A stretch of 9,333 bases of DNA from Bacteriovoracaceae bacterium (GCA_023146355.1 JAGLCH010000395.1:1-9333), one strand, 5' to 3'; numbered from the stretch's first letter, positions 1-5,965 are shown. Notes: generated by a model not told the origin, from the letters alone. A program made the numbers and translations.

Positions 1-549
1 CCAAGAGGTGGACTGATCCTCACAAACGATGAAGATATTGCAAAGAAAATCGATTTCAATGTATTCCCTGGAATGCAAGGTGGACCACTTGAGCATGTTA
101 TTGCTGCAAAGGCAGTTGCCTTTAAAGAAGCACTAGACCCATCATTTAAGACATATCAAGAACAAGTTATTAAGAACGCCACTGCCCTTGCAGAGGCGCT
201 TAAAACAGAAGGAATTGACCTAGTTTCGGGTGGTACTGACAATCACCTTATTCTAATCAAGACTGACTCTGTCGAACTTTCAGGAAAAAAATCAGAAAAA
301 GCTCTTGAGGCAGCAGGAATCACCACAAATAAAAATATGATTCCAAATGATTCGAGATCACCATTTATTACATCTGGAGTACGTATAGGTACTCCTGCTG
401 TTACGACAAGAGGACTTAGAGAAGAACACATGTCGACACTTGCAGGGTGGATAGCAAAAGCACTTAGGAATAACAAAGATGAATTAGTACTTGCTGAAAT
501 AAAATCTGAAGTAGTTGCCCTTTGCAAAGAGTTCCCAGTTTATAGATAA
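1..549 (+). CDS. glyA: Serine hydroxymethyltransferase, C-terminal part (5' end outside window)
   Basis: Cytosolic PLP enzyme that interconverts serine and glycine while moving a one-carbon unit to or from tetrahydrofolate. The open frame starts at base 1 and reads PRGGLILTNDEDIAKK, the segment that in SHMTs directly follows the PLP-binding lysine, so that lysine and the whole N-terminal half lie upstream. About 182 of roughly 415 residues are present. Visible family signatures are VFPGMQGGPLEHVIAAKAVA (residues 21-40 of the fragment) and SPFITSGVRIGTPAVTTRG (about 121-139). The arginine of TSGVR corresponds to the substrate-carboxylate-binding arginine of the family. The methionine encoded at 73 is internal, not a start. 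The frame ends in TAA and is followed 25 bp later by a strong terminator, so it is the last gene of its transcript. The end is intact and the assignment is near certain. Confidence 0.97.
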   Translation, partial: PRGGLILTNDEDIAKKIDFNVFPGMQGGPLEHVIAAKAVAFKEALDPSFKTYQEQVIKNATALAEALKTEGIDLVSGGTDNHLILIKTDSVELSGKKSEKALEAAGITTNKNMIPNDSRSPFITSGVRIGTPAVTTRGLREEHMSTLAGWIAKALRNNKDELVLAEIKSEVVALCKEFPVYR

Positions 550-574
550 AAAAATCAGAAGAGATATAGAATGA

Positions 575-602
575 AAAAGGGGACCAAACTAGGTCCCCTT
601 TT
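575..602 (+). terminator. Bidirectional intrinsic terminator after glyA
   Basis: An 11-bp perfect stem (AAAAGGGGACC pairing with GGTCCCCTTTT) encloses the 6-nt loop AAACTA. The 3' arm ends in a T tract on the + strand, and the A run on the left gives an equally good T tract on the - strand. It ends glyA on the + strand and would also end transcription of the small minus-strand reading frame at 622-696. Confidence 0.9.
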
Positions 603-621
603 ATTTGAAATCTAAATTAAA

Positions 622-696
622 TTAACAAGCGAAAACTTGACCGGCGATAACTACAAGTAGGATCAACACGATCAGTTGAGATAACAATCTCATCAT
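622..696 (-). CDS. Putative 24-aa hydrophobic micropeptide
   Basis: Not a recognised family. On the minus strand an ATG-ATG start at 696 opens a 24-codon frame ending in TAA at 622. The peptide starts MMRLLSQ, continues with an unbroken L/I/V run, and ends VVIAGQVFAC. This is the composition of one membrane helix or a bare signal peptide, with a single arginine near the start and a final cysteine. VFAC loosely resembles a lipobox, but phenylalanine at -2 is unusual and nothing would follow the cysteine. Support for translation: AGAGAGG at 703-709 lies 6 nt upstream of the first ATG, and the bidirectional terminator at 575-602 lies about 20 bp past the stop. No convincing -35/-10 pair was found upstream on this strand. 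The peptide could be real, a leader peptide, or chance in a short AT-rich gap. Confidence 0.45.
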   Translation of the reverse strand: MMRLLSQLIVLILLVVIAGQVFAC

Positions 697-767
697 TCAA
701 TGCCTCTCTGTTAAATTTCCAAGTGTGTGTAAATTGAAAGGTAGCAAATACCAATTAAGATCGTCAA

Positions 768-795
768 TTGATAATGCAATGCGCTTTTCCATAAT
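768..795 (+). promoter_or_regulatory. Candidate sigma70 promoter for nusB
   Basis: TTGATA (768-773) and CATAAT (790-795) are separated by 16 bp. They match the consensus hexamers at 5 of 6 and 5 of 6 positions. The site lies 70 bp before the corrected nusB start and downstream of the glyA terminator, as expected if nusB starts its own transcript. The rest of the 550-864 gap holds the glyA terminator and the minus-strand micro-ORF; nothing else was seen there. Confidence 0.45.
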
Positions 796-854
796 AATCT
801 TGTAAATCCAATGATTTCATGGAAATATTCGAAAATAGGATCAAAGCTAATCAT

Positions 855-859
855 AAGGA
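855..859 (+). promoter_or_regulatory. Ribosome binding site fixing the nusB start at GTG 865
   Basis: AAGGA lies 5 nt before the GTG at 865. The ATG at 811 has no comparable site and would add 18 residues that NusB proteins do not have. Confidence 0.7.
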
Positions 860-864
860 TACTC

Positions 865-1320
865 GTGAAAACTATAAAAAAGACGCAAGCTCGTAACTAT
901 GCATTTAAATTTCTTTTTCAACTACAAATGAAAGAGTTATCCAGCACAAAAGAAGATATTTTAAGTGACCTTGAATCACATCTTGAGGACTTTGATACAA
1001 CCTATGTCGAGCCTGATAGTGAGCACCTCAACAATCAATTTGATAATGAAATTAAATCATTTGCCACAGGCCTAATTCGTGGGGTTTTAACACAAGAAAG
1101 TGAATTGGCCAAAAATATTGAGCCACTTCTTAATAAAGGAACCTTGAGTAAAATGACTCCTGTTAACCGTCTTTCTCTTTTAATTGGATCGTATGAAGTT
1201 CTTTTTTGCTCAGATGTTCCAACAAAAGTTGCAATTAATGAAGCTATCAATCTTGCAAAAGAGTACGGAACAAAAGATTCACACTCACTTATTAACGGTG
1301 TACTAGACAAGCTATCTTAG
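865..1320 (+). CDS. nusB: Transcription antitermination factor NusB
   Basis: All-helical RNA-binding protein that pairs with NusE (ribosomal protein S10) on boxA RNA to form the antitermination complex on rRNA operons. With the GTG start at 865 it has 151 aa, close to the usual 135-150. The N-terminus KKTQARNYAFKFLFQ matches the NusB opening pattern (basic residues, A-R, then helix 1). The C-terminal signature VPTKVAINEAINLAKEYG (residues 118-135), followed by SLINGVLDKL (141-150), is the best-conserved part of the family. An insertion-like acidic stretch around residues 37-60 is longer than in many homologues. A start at 811 is possible but lacks a ribosome binding site. The next gene begins 7 bp after the stop, so the two are probably cotranscribed. 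Confidence 0.93.
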   Translation: MKTIKKTQARNYAFKFLFQLQMKELSSTKEDILSDLESHLEDFDTTYVEPDSEHLNNQFDNEIKSFATGLIRGVLTQESELAKNIEPLLNKGTLSKMTPVNRLSLLIGSYEVLFCSDVPTKVAINEAINLAKEYGTKDSHSLINGVLDKLS

Positions 1321-1327
1321 GAACGAG

Positions 1328-1732
1328 ATGAAATCAGCAATTCAAATACTCCAAGATGAAATTACACCTTATACGCTTGGAGTATTTTGGATAACGCCGT
1401 CACCACTAACTAAAGACACACCACTCACAAGAGAATTTGATTACTTTACAAATGGACAGATCTCTAACTTCTTAAAGACTAAATCTCCTGAAGAAAAGAA
1501 ATTCACAAAAAATATATTTATTCAAAAAAGCTTTGGAGAGGATACTTTTATCTGTCACCTTCAAGACGTTCTGAGCGAAAGAGCAGAATCTTTGATGCAG
1601 TTAAAATCTCTTATTGATTCAGTTAAAACAGAACGGAATGAGCTTGTACTCATCAACACAACATCACATGACTATAGTCTAGAGCTAAAAAAACTTTACC
1701 CAAAACTAACTATACGCTGCATTAAAATTTAA
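1328..1732 (+). CDS. Hypothetical protein, 134 aa, cotranscribed with nusB
   Basis: I do not recognise this family. The ATG lies 7 bp after the nusB stop, and AGGA (1319-1322) overlaps that stop with 5-nt spacing, so translational linkage to nusB is likely. The protein is soluble-looking, with no signal peptide or membrane segment and only one cysteine in the middle and one near the end. An early hydrophobic patch (YTLGVFWIT, residues 15-23) is followed by a charged helical middle (about 80-108) and a possible beta strand (ELVLINTT). The ending, LYPKLTIRCIKI, also looks like a strand. That alternation would fit a small alpha/beta fold, but no catalytic motif stands out. Its stop codon interlocks with that of the convergent response regulator gene, and there is no terminator between them. 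Being a real gene is well supported by spacing and length; its function is unknown. Confidence 0.75.
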   Translation: MKSAIQILQDEITPYTLGVFWITPSPLTKDTPLTREFDYFTNGQISNFLKTKSPEEKKFTKNIFIQKSFGEDTFICHLQDVLSERAESLMQLKSLIDSVKTERNELVLINTTSHDYSLELKKLYPKLTIRCIKI

Positions 1733-2106
1733 AGTTCAGCTAGAGTTCTGCTTAAACAATCAATATCAAATGGCTTTGATAAATAGCTATTCATTGGGTG
1801 GTGATCACGGAATTTTGAAAGTTCTTCGTGATCTTCCGGCCTATCTGTTGAAATCATAATATAAGGAAGTTTATTCCCTTCATTATGAATATGAGTATAC
1901 ACATCACCACCATTTCCATCTTGCATACGATAATCACAAAATACAATTGAGATTGATTTATCACTTTTAAGTTGTGCAATGGCCTTATTCCCAGACTCGG
2001 CATATATTATATCATGTACACACACACCTTCACTCACACCTTCAATCATCATCGAAAGAATTTCACGTATATCTTGCTCATCATCAACAATAAGGATTTT
2101 TGCCAT
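1729..2106 (-). CDS. Single-domain response regulator (receiver only)
   Basis: A 125-aa CheY-like receiver with no output domain. Starting from ATG 2106, the opening MAKILIVDDEQD gives the acidic pair D8-D9. CDYRMQDGNGG places the phospho-acceptor at D58, followed by the switch residue S86 or T87 in MISTD and the invariant lysine K111 in SKPFD. The full beta/alpha pattern is present, so phosphorylation should work. A TTG at 2124 would add six residues, but AGGTG (2112-2116) sits 5 nt before the ATG, which decides for 2106. Without an output domain it presumably acts by protein contact or in a phosphorelay. No partner kinase is adjacent; the hybrid kinase 4.3 kb away is a possible but unproven partner. 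It has a candidate promoter of its own, 89 bp of gap separate it from the methyltransferase gene upstream, and its 3' end overlaps the convergent 134-aa gene. Confidence 0.92.
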   Translation of the reverse strand: MAKILIVDDEQDIREILSMMIEGVSEGVCVHDIIYAESGNKAIAQLKSDKSISIVFCDYRMQDGNGGDVYTHIHNEGNKLPYIMISTDRPEDHEELSKFRDHHPMNSYLSKPFDIDCLSRTLAEL

Positions 2107-2111
2107 AATTA

Positions 2112-2116
2112 CACCT
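2112..2116 (-). promoter_or_regulatory. Ribosome binding site for the response regulator
   Basis: On the minus strand AGGTG lies 5 nt before the ATG at 2106. It supports the shorter protein over the in-frame TTG at 2124, which would overlap this site. Confidence 0.6.
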
Positions 2117-2141
2117 GGGGACAACAGTTAATCTTACTATA

Positions 2142-2169
2142 ATTATCAACACATCAGCATTTTTTGCAA
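2142..2169 (-). promoter_or_regulatory. Candidate sigma70 promoter for the response regulator
   Basis: Read on the minus strand, TTGCAA (2164-2169) and GATAAT (2142-2147) are spaced by 16 bp. The -10 matches the consensus at 5 of 6 positions. It sits in the gap after the methyltransferase stop, so the regulator can be expressed apart from the greB-methyltransferase pair. Confidence 0.45.
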
Positions 2170-2195
2170 TCAATATTTAATCTGAAAGACTTACC

Positions 2196-3032
2196 CTAGC
2201 GTTTTGCTACGATATAGGTAACCCAAGATTCACAATTTTCGGCGTATTCAGTTTGGTAGAAGTTTCCATCACCAGCTCCATCGCCATCATCTCCCTCCCA
2301 ATAAATTTTTGTTTGAGAAAACCCTGCTTCCTCAAGGAGGTCCCTGAGTTCGCGGGGTGCCCACAAGCGCCAATCATAGGTAAAGACATTCTCATATTTT
2401 ATCTGATCGTCAAATGTCTTAAAGTGAATAGAATAAAGACACTCTTGTGTTAAAGGATTATGGCGGTCACAATCCCAAAAATATGAATAACGCTCATGCT
2501 CTGTTTCTTCAACTAGCGGCTGCCTTGCCTCAAGTCCACCAAACAGATCGATCATAAACATTCCCTGCTCAGCTAGTCCTTCTCTTACACATTTAAAATA
2601 TTGAAGAAGCTCTGCTCGCTTCTTAAAAATGTAATATGAGAAATTAAAAGCAACGATAACATCTGCTTTAAATATTTTTGGTTCAAGGACATTACCCAAA
2701 ACATACTGAACGCGCTCACGCTCATTGGAAGTCAACTCAATATAATGATTTTCTTTACCGTATCCTACTGGCTCAGGATCTAGATCGATGGCATAAGAAA
2801 ATCTATCAGTTCCTCTTTTCACCCATTCACAAGATAGAAGTCCAGTTCCACAAAAGTCCTCACGCAAAACTTTGGGTGCCACTCCATTTTCAGCTCTATA
2901 CTCCTTATCGATAAAAAGAAGATCTACTTCAGGGTTTTGAACTGATCCCTCATACAATTGATACTTTCTATCTGTTGAAAGACGAGGAGTTTGATATGAT
3001 ATATCTTCTTTTTCTTCGGGGTATAGATCCAT
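2196..3032 (-). CDS. Class I SAM-dependent methyltransferase
   Basis: A 278-aa Rossmann-fold methyltransferase of unknown substrate. The SAM-binding motif I is VLREDFCGTG (residues 55-64), the acidic residue of motif II is in AIDLD (81-85), VAFNFSYY (127-134) fits motif IV, and FMIDLFGG (159-166) fits the next core strand. The C-terminal part holds a Gly/Asp-rich loop (WEGDDGDGAGDG, 246-257) followed by FYQTE and a final strand WVTYIVAK. This resembles a group of uncharacterised bacterial methyltransferases I know only by general appearance. The N-terminal 50 residues probably form a cap or substrate-binding segment. The ATG directly abuts the greB-like stop codon (TAA then ATG, no gap) with GGAG about 9 nt upstream, so translation is probably coupled. 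The pairing with a transcript-cleavage factor does not by itself identify the substrate (protein, RNA or small molecule). Confidence 0.85.
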   Translation of the reverse strand: MDLYPEEKEDISYQTPRLSTDRKYQLYEGSVQNPEVDLLFIDKEYRAENGVAPKVLREDFCGTGLLSCEWVKRGTDRFSYAIDLDPEPVGYGKENHYIELTSNERERVQYVLGNVLEPKIFKADVIVAFNFSYYIFKKRAELLQYFKCVREGLAEQGMFMIDLFGGLEARQPLVEETEHERYSYFWDCDRHNPLTQECLYSIHFKTFDDQIKYENVFTYDWRLWAPRELRDLLEEAGFSQTKIYWEGDDGDGAGDGNFYQTEYAENCESWVTYIVAKR

Positions 3033-3518
3033 TTAAACTAGCTCCAGATATTCGACTTTGAGAATTCTAAATTCAACTTCGCCACTTGGTGTATAGACGG
3101 TAACATAATCCCCTTTTATCTTCCCCAATAAAGAGCGCGAAATTGGAGATTTCCAGCTAATCCAATTTTTAATAGAATTAGTCTCATCAGTTCCAACAAT
3201 TGAATAAACTTTGATCTCACCTTCATCGTTTTCAACAGTTACTGTCGATGAAAATTGAATTTTAATAGTTTTAATATCAAGGGGATCAATAACTACTCCA
3301 CTATCAATTTGCTTTGAAAGAAAACGGAGCCGCCTTTCGATTTCCCGAAGCCTTCTCTTTGCATATTGATAGTCCGCATTTTCAGAGCGATCGCCTAGGC
3401 TAGCGGCCCATGTAACAACCTTTAGAATTTGAGGACGCTCTATTTTTAAAAGATTATCCTGTTCATCAACAAGTGACTTCATTCCAGCTGGTGTAATATA
3501 ATTTTTTTTCTTTTCCAT
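3033..3518 (-). CDS. greB: Transcription elongation factor GreB
   Basis: Binds RNA polymerase through its secondary channel and stimulates cleavage of backtracked RNA, rescuing stalled elongation complexes. The 161-aa length fits GreB (about 158). The N-terminal coiled coil (about residues 10-80) carries WAASLGDRSENADYQYAKRR (37-56), the GreB form of the tip loop. Its acidic residues D43 and E46 are the pair that holds the catalytic magnesium in this family. The C-terminal FKBP-like domain contains YSIVGTDE and SPISRSLLGKIKGDYVTV, matching Gre proteins. The region before the ATG shows no strong Shine-Dalgarno site and only 49 bp separate the start from the upstream terminator, so the leader is short. 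The downstream methyltransferase gene starts at the base after the stop. GreA is less likely because of the WAASLGDRSENADYQY signature. Confidence 0.93.
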   Translation of the reverse strand: MEKKKNYITPAGMKSLVDEQDNLLKIERPQILKVVTWAASLGDRSENADYQYAKRRLREIERRLRFLSKQIDSGVVIDPLDIKTIKIQFSSTVTVENDEGEIKVYSIVGTDETNSIKNWISWKSPISRSLLGKIKGDYVTVYTPSGEVEFRILKVEYLELV

Positions 3519-3567
3519 AATAAATCACTACAAATGAATTGAAGAAAGAATTGCAATTGTGACAGAC

Positions 3568-3597
3568 AAAAAAAGAGGCCCATCATAAAGGGCCCCT
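3568..3597 (-). terminator. Intrinsic terminator of the permease-lipoprotein operon
   Basis: On the minus strand AGGGGCCC (3590-3597) pairs with GGGCCTCT (3574-3581): 8 bp including one G-U, with an 8-nt loop. A run of Ts follows at once (As at 3568-3574 on the + strand). It begins 8 bp after the lipoprotein stop and separates that operon from greB. Confidence 0.88.
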
Positions 3598-3604
3598 AAA
3601 AGAC

Positions 3605-3820
3605 TTATTTATCTTGAAGAAATGGATCAGTTGTCTCGCAGTCGGGCCTATCTAATTTACACTTCTCAAACTCTGAATGAGTGCAGTCATTAAGCTTTTT
3701 AATTGAGCAGCCCTTTGGCCCCATTGCATCTAAGTCAATAGCAACATCTTTATTTCTATCAGTGCAAGATGAAAGTAATAATAAAAATAGAACAGAAAAA
3801 ATGCTTAATTTATTTTCCAT
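3605..3820 (-). CDS. Small cysteine-containing lipoprotein, 71 aa
   Basis: I do not recognise a family. The ATG at 3820 gives a type II signal peptide: MENK, a hydrophobic core IFSVLFLLLL, and a lipobox L16-S17-S18-C19. The mature part would be a 53-residue protein anchored by lipid at C19; T20 at +2 gives no inner-membrane retention signal, so the outer membrane is likely. The mature chain is polar and carries four further cysteines, C38, C46, C54 and C61, at intervals of 8, 8 and 7 residues. These could form two disulfides or bind a metal. The start overlaps the end of the permease gene by 11 bp, so translation is coupled; a longer in-frame start at 3865 would put a charged stretch in front of the signal peptide and is rejected. 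A role in metal handling is inferred only from this coupling. Confidence 0.8.
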   Translation of the reverse strand: MENKLSIFSVLFLLLLSSCTDRNKDVAIDLDAMGPKGCSIKKLNDCTHSEFEKCKLDRPDCETTDPFLQDK

Positions 3821-4898
3821 TATTTTTCTTTTCTCCCTTAATTCTAGGAATAACCTCTTCAACAATTAGGCCTCTTAGAAGCATTAGTGAAAAGATTACC
3901 GCTGATACATGTTGCCACCACGGAATGAGGCCGTGATCATGACTATGACCTAGCTTAAAATCCAAAGGCCATTGGTAAAAAGTATACAGAAAATCGACTA
4001 CATATGAAAGTAGAAGCGCCACACCACCAATGGAGAGAATATTAATAAAGACTCCACGCTTTCCAATATATTTTTGAAGAACAAGAAGATTTGTAATATT
4101 AGTTGCAGGGCCTACAAGCAAGAAGAGGAGCGCAGCGCCAGGACTCAACCCCTTAAGCATTAAAGATGCCGCAATTGGAGTACTGGCAGAGGCACAGATA
4201 TAAAAAGGTATCCCAATTCCTAAAATGATCAGTCTTCCCATGGTTCCATTGGCCATGGTTAGAAAGTCAGCAGGAATTAAAAAATCAATGATAGCACCAA
4301 GAATAAGACCTATCGTCATCCAAAATGCAACATCTTGAATAAGATCACCATAGGCGTACTTTATTGTCTTAATTAAAAACATATCCTGCTTCTTCACACT
4401 CTTTTTTGAAGAGCAGCAGCTCTTTACTTCTTCTTTTTCAGGAACTTTTTTAGAGCAGCATGACTTAGGAGCTGCAGCATTTGATGTGTCATATTCCTTA
4501 TCATTAAAAAGATATTGCCCAATGCCAGCAACTACTGCGGATAAAAATGCAGCAACGGGTCTAATGATGGTCATTGGCAAATCCATCATTCCGTAGGTCA
4601 TCGAAATAGAATCGATTCCAGATTCTGGAGTAGCAATTAAAAATGCTGATGTCGCTCCATTGTTTGCACCTGCCTTTTTTAAGGTGATTGCGGTAGGGAC
4701 AACCGAACATGAACACAAAGGAAGCGGCACCCCAATTATTGCTGCCTTAAATATTGATCCCAGGTTTTTTTTCCCCAGCATTATTTTAACTTTTTCAATT
4801 GGAACAAGGATTTTAATTAATCCCGCAATAAAAAAACCTAGTAAAAGATATGGTGCAGAGATCGCAATATACTTCCAAAGGGCCAATAAAAATTCCAT
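3810..4898 (-). CDS. Permease of the SO_0444-type Cu/Zn efflux family (DUF318/ArsP-like)
   Basis: A 362-aa inner-membrane permease, probably exporting metal ions. At least eight hydrophobic segments fall in two blocks, about 1-130 and 180-305, with one more near 327-347. Hallmarks are IGVPLPLCSCSVVPTA (55-70) in the first block, ATPESGIDS (89-97), and PFYICASASTPIAASL (231-246) with LVGPATN (261-267) in the second. The cytoplasm-or-periplasm loop between the blocks has two SCC pairs (C147-C148, C161-C162) in a lysine-rich stretch. A histidine cluster HSHDH (318-322) comes before the last segment. These are likely metal ligands. The related ArsP proteins export organoarsenicals, but the double-CC loop favours the Cu/Zn group. 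The GAGAGG site lies 5 nt before the ATG at 4898. The downstream lipoprotein gene overlaps by 11 bp. Substrate is inferred from family resemblance. Confidence 0.88.
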   Translation of the reverse strand: MEFLLALWKYIAISAPYLLLGFFIAGLIKILVPIEKVKIMLGKKNLGSIFKAAIIGVPLPLCSCSVVPTAITLKKAGANNGATSAFLIATPESGIDSISMTYGMMDLPMTIIRPVAAFLSAVVAGIGQYLFNDKEYDTSNAAAPKSCCSKKVPEKEEVKSCCSSKKSVKKQDMFLIKTIKYAYGDLIQDVAFWMTIGLILGAIIDFLIPADFLTMANGTMGRLIILGIGIPFYICASASTPIAASLMLKGLSPGAALLFLLVGPATNITNLLVLQKYIGKRGVFINILSIGGVALLLSYVVDFLYTFYQWPLDFKLGHSHDHGLIPWWQHVSAVIFSLMLLRGLIVEEVIPRIKGEKKNNGK

Positions 4899-4968
4899 AC
4901 TATCCTCTCATTGTTTTATGTATTTATTCTGTAAATAGACTAGCACCACTCAAACATTACACGCCACA

Positions 4969-4977
4969 AGTATAGCA
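4969..4977 (-). promoter_or_regulatory. Candidate extended -10 promoter for the permease operon
   Basis: Read on the minus strand, TGCTATACT is an extended -10 (TGn followed by TATACT, 5 of 6 to consensus). No good -35 lies upstream, which is normal for this promoter class. It would give a leader of about 64 nt before the permease ATG. Confidence 0.45.
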
Positions 4978-4987
4978 TATGCCTATA
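4971..4987. promoter_or_regulatory. Candidate operator dyad in the divergent region
   Basis: TATAG and CTATA are perfect inverted 5-mers around the 7-nt core CATATGC. The left half overlaps the permease-side -10 element, so a protein bound here would block that promoter. The region is AT-rich, so chance is possible. Confidence 0.3.
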
Positions 4988-5018
4988 AATATATAGAAAA
5001 TCATCTAAAATCTTAACT

Positions 5019-5048
5019 TCGACAAATTGGACAGCTCCTTGGTACAGT
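5019..5048 (+). promoter_or_regulatory. Candidate promoter for the TauE/SafE gene
   Basis: TCGACA (5019-5024) and TACAGT (5043-5048) are 18 bp apart, with TG at 5040-5041 giving an extended -10. The match is 5 of 6 and 4 of 6. Transcription would begin about 20 nt before the gene. Confidence 0.35.
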
Positions 5049-5062
5049 AATATCAAAACTGT

Positions 5063-5068
5063 AGGGAG
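5063..5068 (+). promoter_or_regulatory. Ribosome binding site for the TTG start at 5075
   Basis: AGGGAG ends 6 nt before TTG 5075. The first in-frame ATG comes 13 codons later, inside the first membrane helix and with no ribosome binding site. Confidence 0.65.
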
Positions 5069-5074
5069 TTCATT

Positions 5075-5878
5075 TTGTTCATAGTAATAATTTTAGTTGG
5101 TATCACCATTGGTATGATTTCTTCATTCTTTGGAGTGGGTGGCGGTTTTATTACAGTACCCGCACTCCTCTCTATATTTGTTGGTATTCCCCATCAGATT
5201 GCGGTTGCCACTAGTTTAAGTGTGATTTTTATCAATGCCCTTATCAATTGCATTCGGTTTTACCGCCAAGGTAGAATCCCGAACTTAAAGCTAATCTCTT
5301 TTATGATTATTGCCGTACTGATCGGTGCCTTTTTGGGAAGTAAGCTAAGTAGCAGCATTTCTCCAGAGCTATTTAAATGGATTTTCGTAGGAACACTTGT
5401 ACTGACCACAATCAATACAATCTTCAAAAAAAGTGATCCTGATAAAGAATTTATCCTTCACCTTAATTGGCCTAAAATATGCGTGGCAACTTTGTTTGCT
5501 CTTATGGCCGGTATATTTTCTGGCGTTACAGGACTCGGCGGTGGTGTCGTCTTAATGCCAATATTTATGATGGTTCTGAAAGTTCCATTTACTTGGCTAC
5601 CTGTGTACAATAATTCAATCATAGTTTTTGGTACCCTGGGTGGAACAATTACCCACCTACTCTCCACAGCAGCGAGCTATCACTTTGAATTTGCCCCACT
5701 TAATTCTTTCCAATATGGCAATGTCAATATTGGGATTCTTGGAATTCTACTTTTAGGCTCCTTCTTCTCGACCAAGTGGGCGGCCAATATAGGCCCGAGG
5801 GTGCCCCATAAAGTTAGTAAAATTTTATTTGTAACACTTCTGGTTGCCACCATCTTAAAAATGACACTATTTAATTGA
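5075..5878 (+). CDS. TauE/SafE-family membrane permease
   Basis: A 267-aa polytopic inner-membrane protein of the TauE/SafE (DUF81) family, whose characterised members export sulfite, sulfoacetate or related sulfur anions. The internal duplication typical of the family is clear: SSFFGVGGGFITVPALLS (16-33) in the first half and SGVTGLGGGVVLMPIF (149-164) in the second. Other matches are the helices around IAVATSLSVIFINAL (42-56) and YNNSIIVFGTLGGTITHL (178-195). Length is normal. Translation starts at an uncommon TTG, chosen because AGGGAG lies 6 nt before it and because it preserves the complete first helix. It is divergent from the metal permease operon and followed by 87 bp and then tRNA-Asp, with no hairpin terminator seen between them. 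The transported substrate cannot be told from sequence. Confidence 0.9.
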   Translation: MFIVIILVGITIGMISSFFGVGGGFITVPALLSIFVGIPHQIAVATSLSVIFINALINCIRFYRQGRIPNLKLISFMIIAVLIGAFLGSKLSSSISPELFKWIFVGTLVLTTINTIFKKSDPDKEFILHLNWPKICVATLFALMAGIFSGVTGLGGGVVLMPIFMMVLKVPFTWLPVYNNSIIVFGTLGGTITHLLSTAASYHFEFAPLNSFQYGNVNIGILGILLLGSFFSTKWAANIGPRVPHKVSKILFVTLLVATILKMTLFN

Positions 5879-5919
5879 AATCATTGAGCAGATTTTGTTC
5901 ATTTTTCTTAATTTTTTTG

Positions 5920-5948
5920 TTGACGGAAACGCCATAACTTCCTATATT
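5920..5948 (+). promoter_or_regulatory. Strong sigma70 promoter of tRNA-Asp
   Basis: TTGACG (5920-5925) and TATATT (5943-5948) are separated by the ideal 17 bp, each 5 of 6 to consensus. Transcription would begin near 5955, about 11 nt before the mature tRNA, so the 5' leader is short. Confidence 0.75.
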
Positions 5949-5965
5949 GAGATCAACAAATGAGA

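Noticed and set aside
243..527. 94-codon minus-strand open frame inside glyA
   Set aside because: It lies wholly within the well-conserved glyA frame, with no ribosome site and a composition typical of a shadow frame.
2253..2453. Plus-strand open frames inside the methyltransferase gene (also 2678-2914)
   Set aside because: They are antisense to a clear methyltransferase with conserved motifs; no initiation signals.
3519..3567. Promoter for the greB-like gene in the 49-bp leader
   Set aside because: TTGCAA at 3551-3556 has only a poor -10 (TGTAGT at 18 bp), placing the start almost at the ATG; too weak to call.
4660..4938. 92-codon plus-strand frame antisense to the permease start
   Set aside because: The overlapped region encodes the conserved CSC motif of the permease; no ribosome site or family resemblance.
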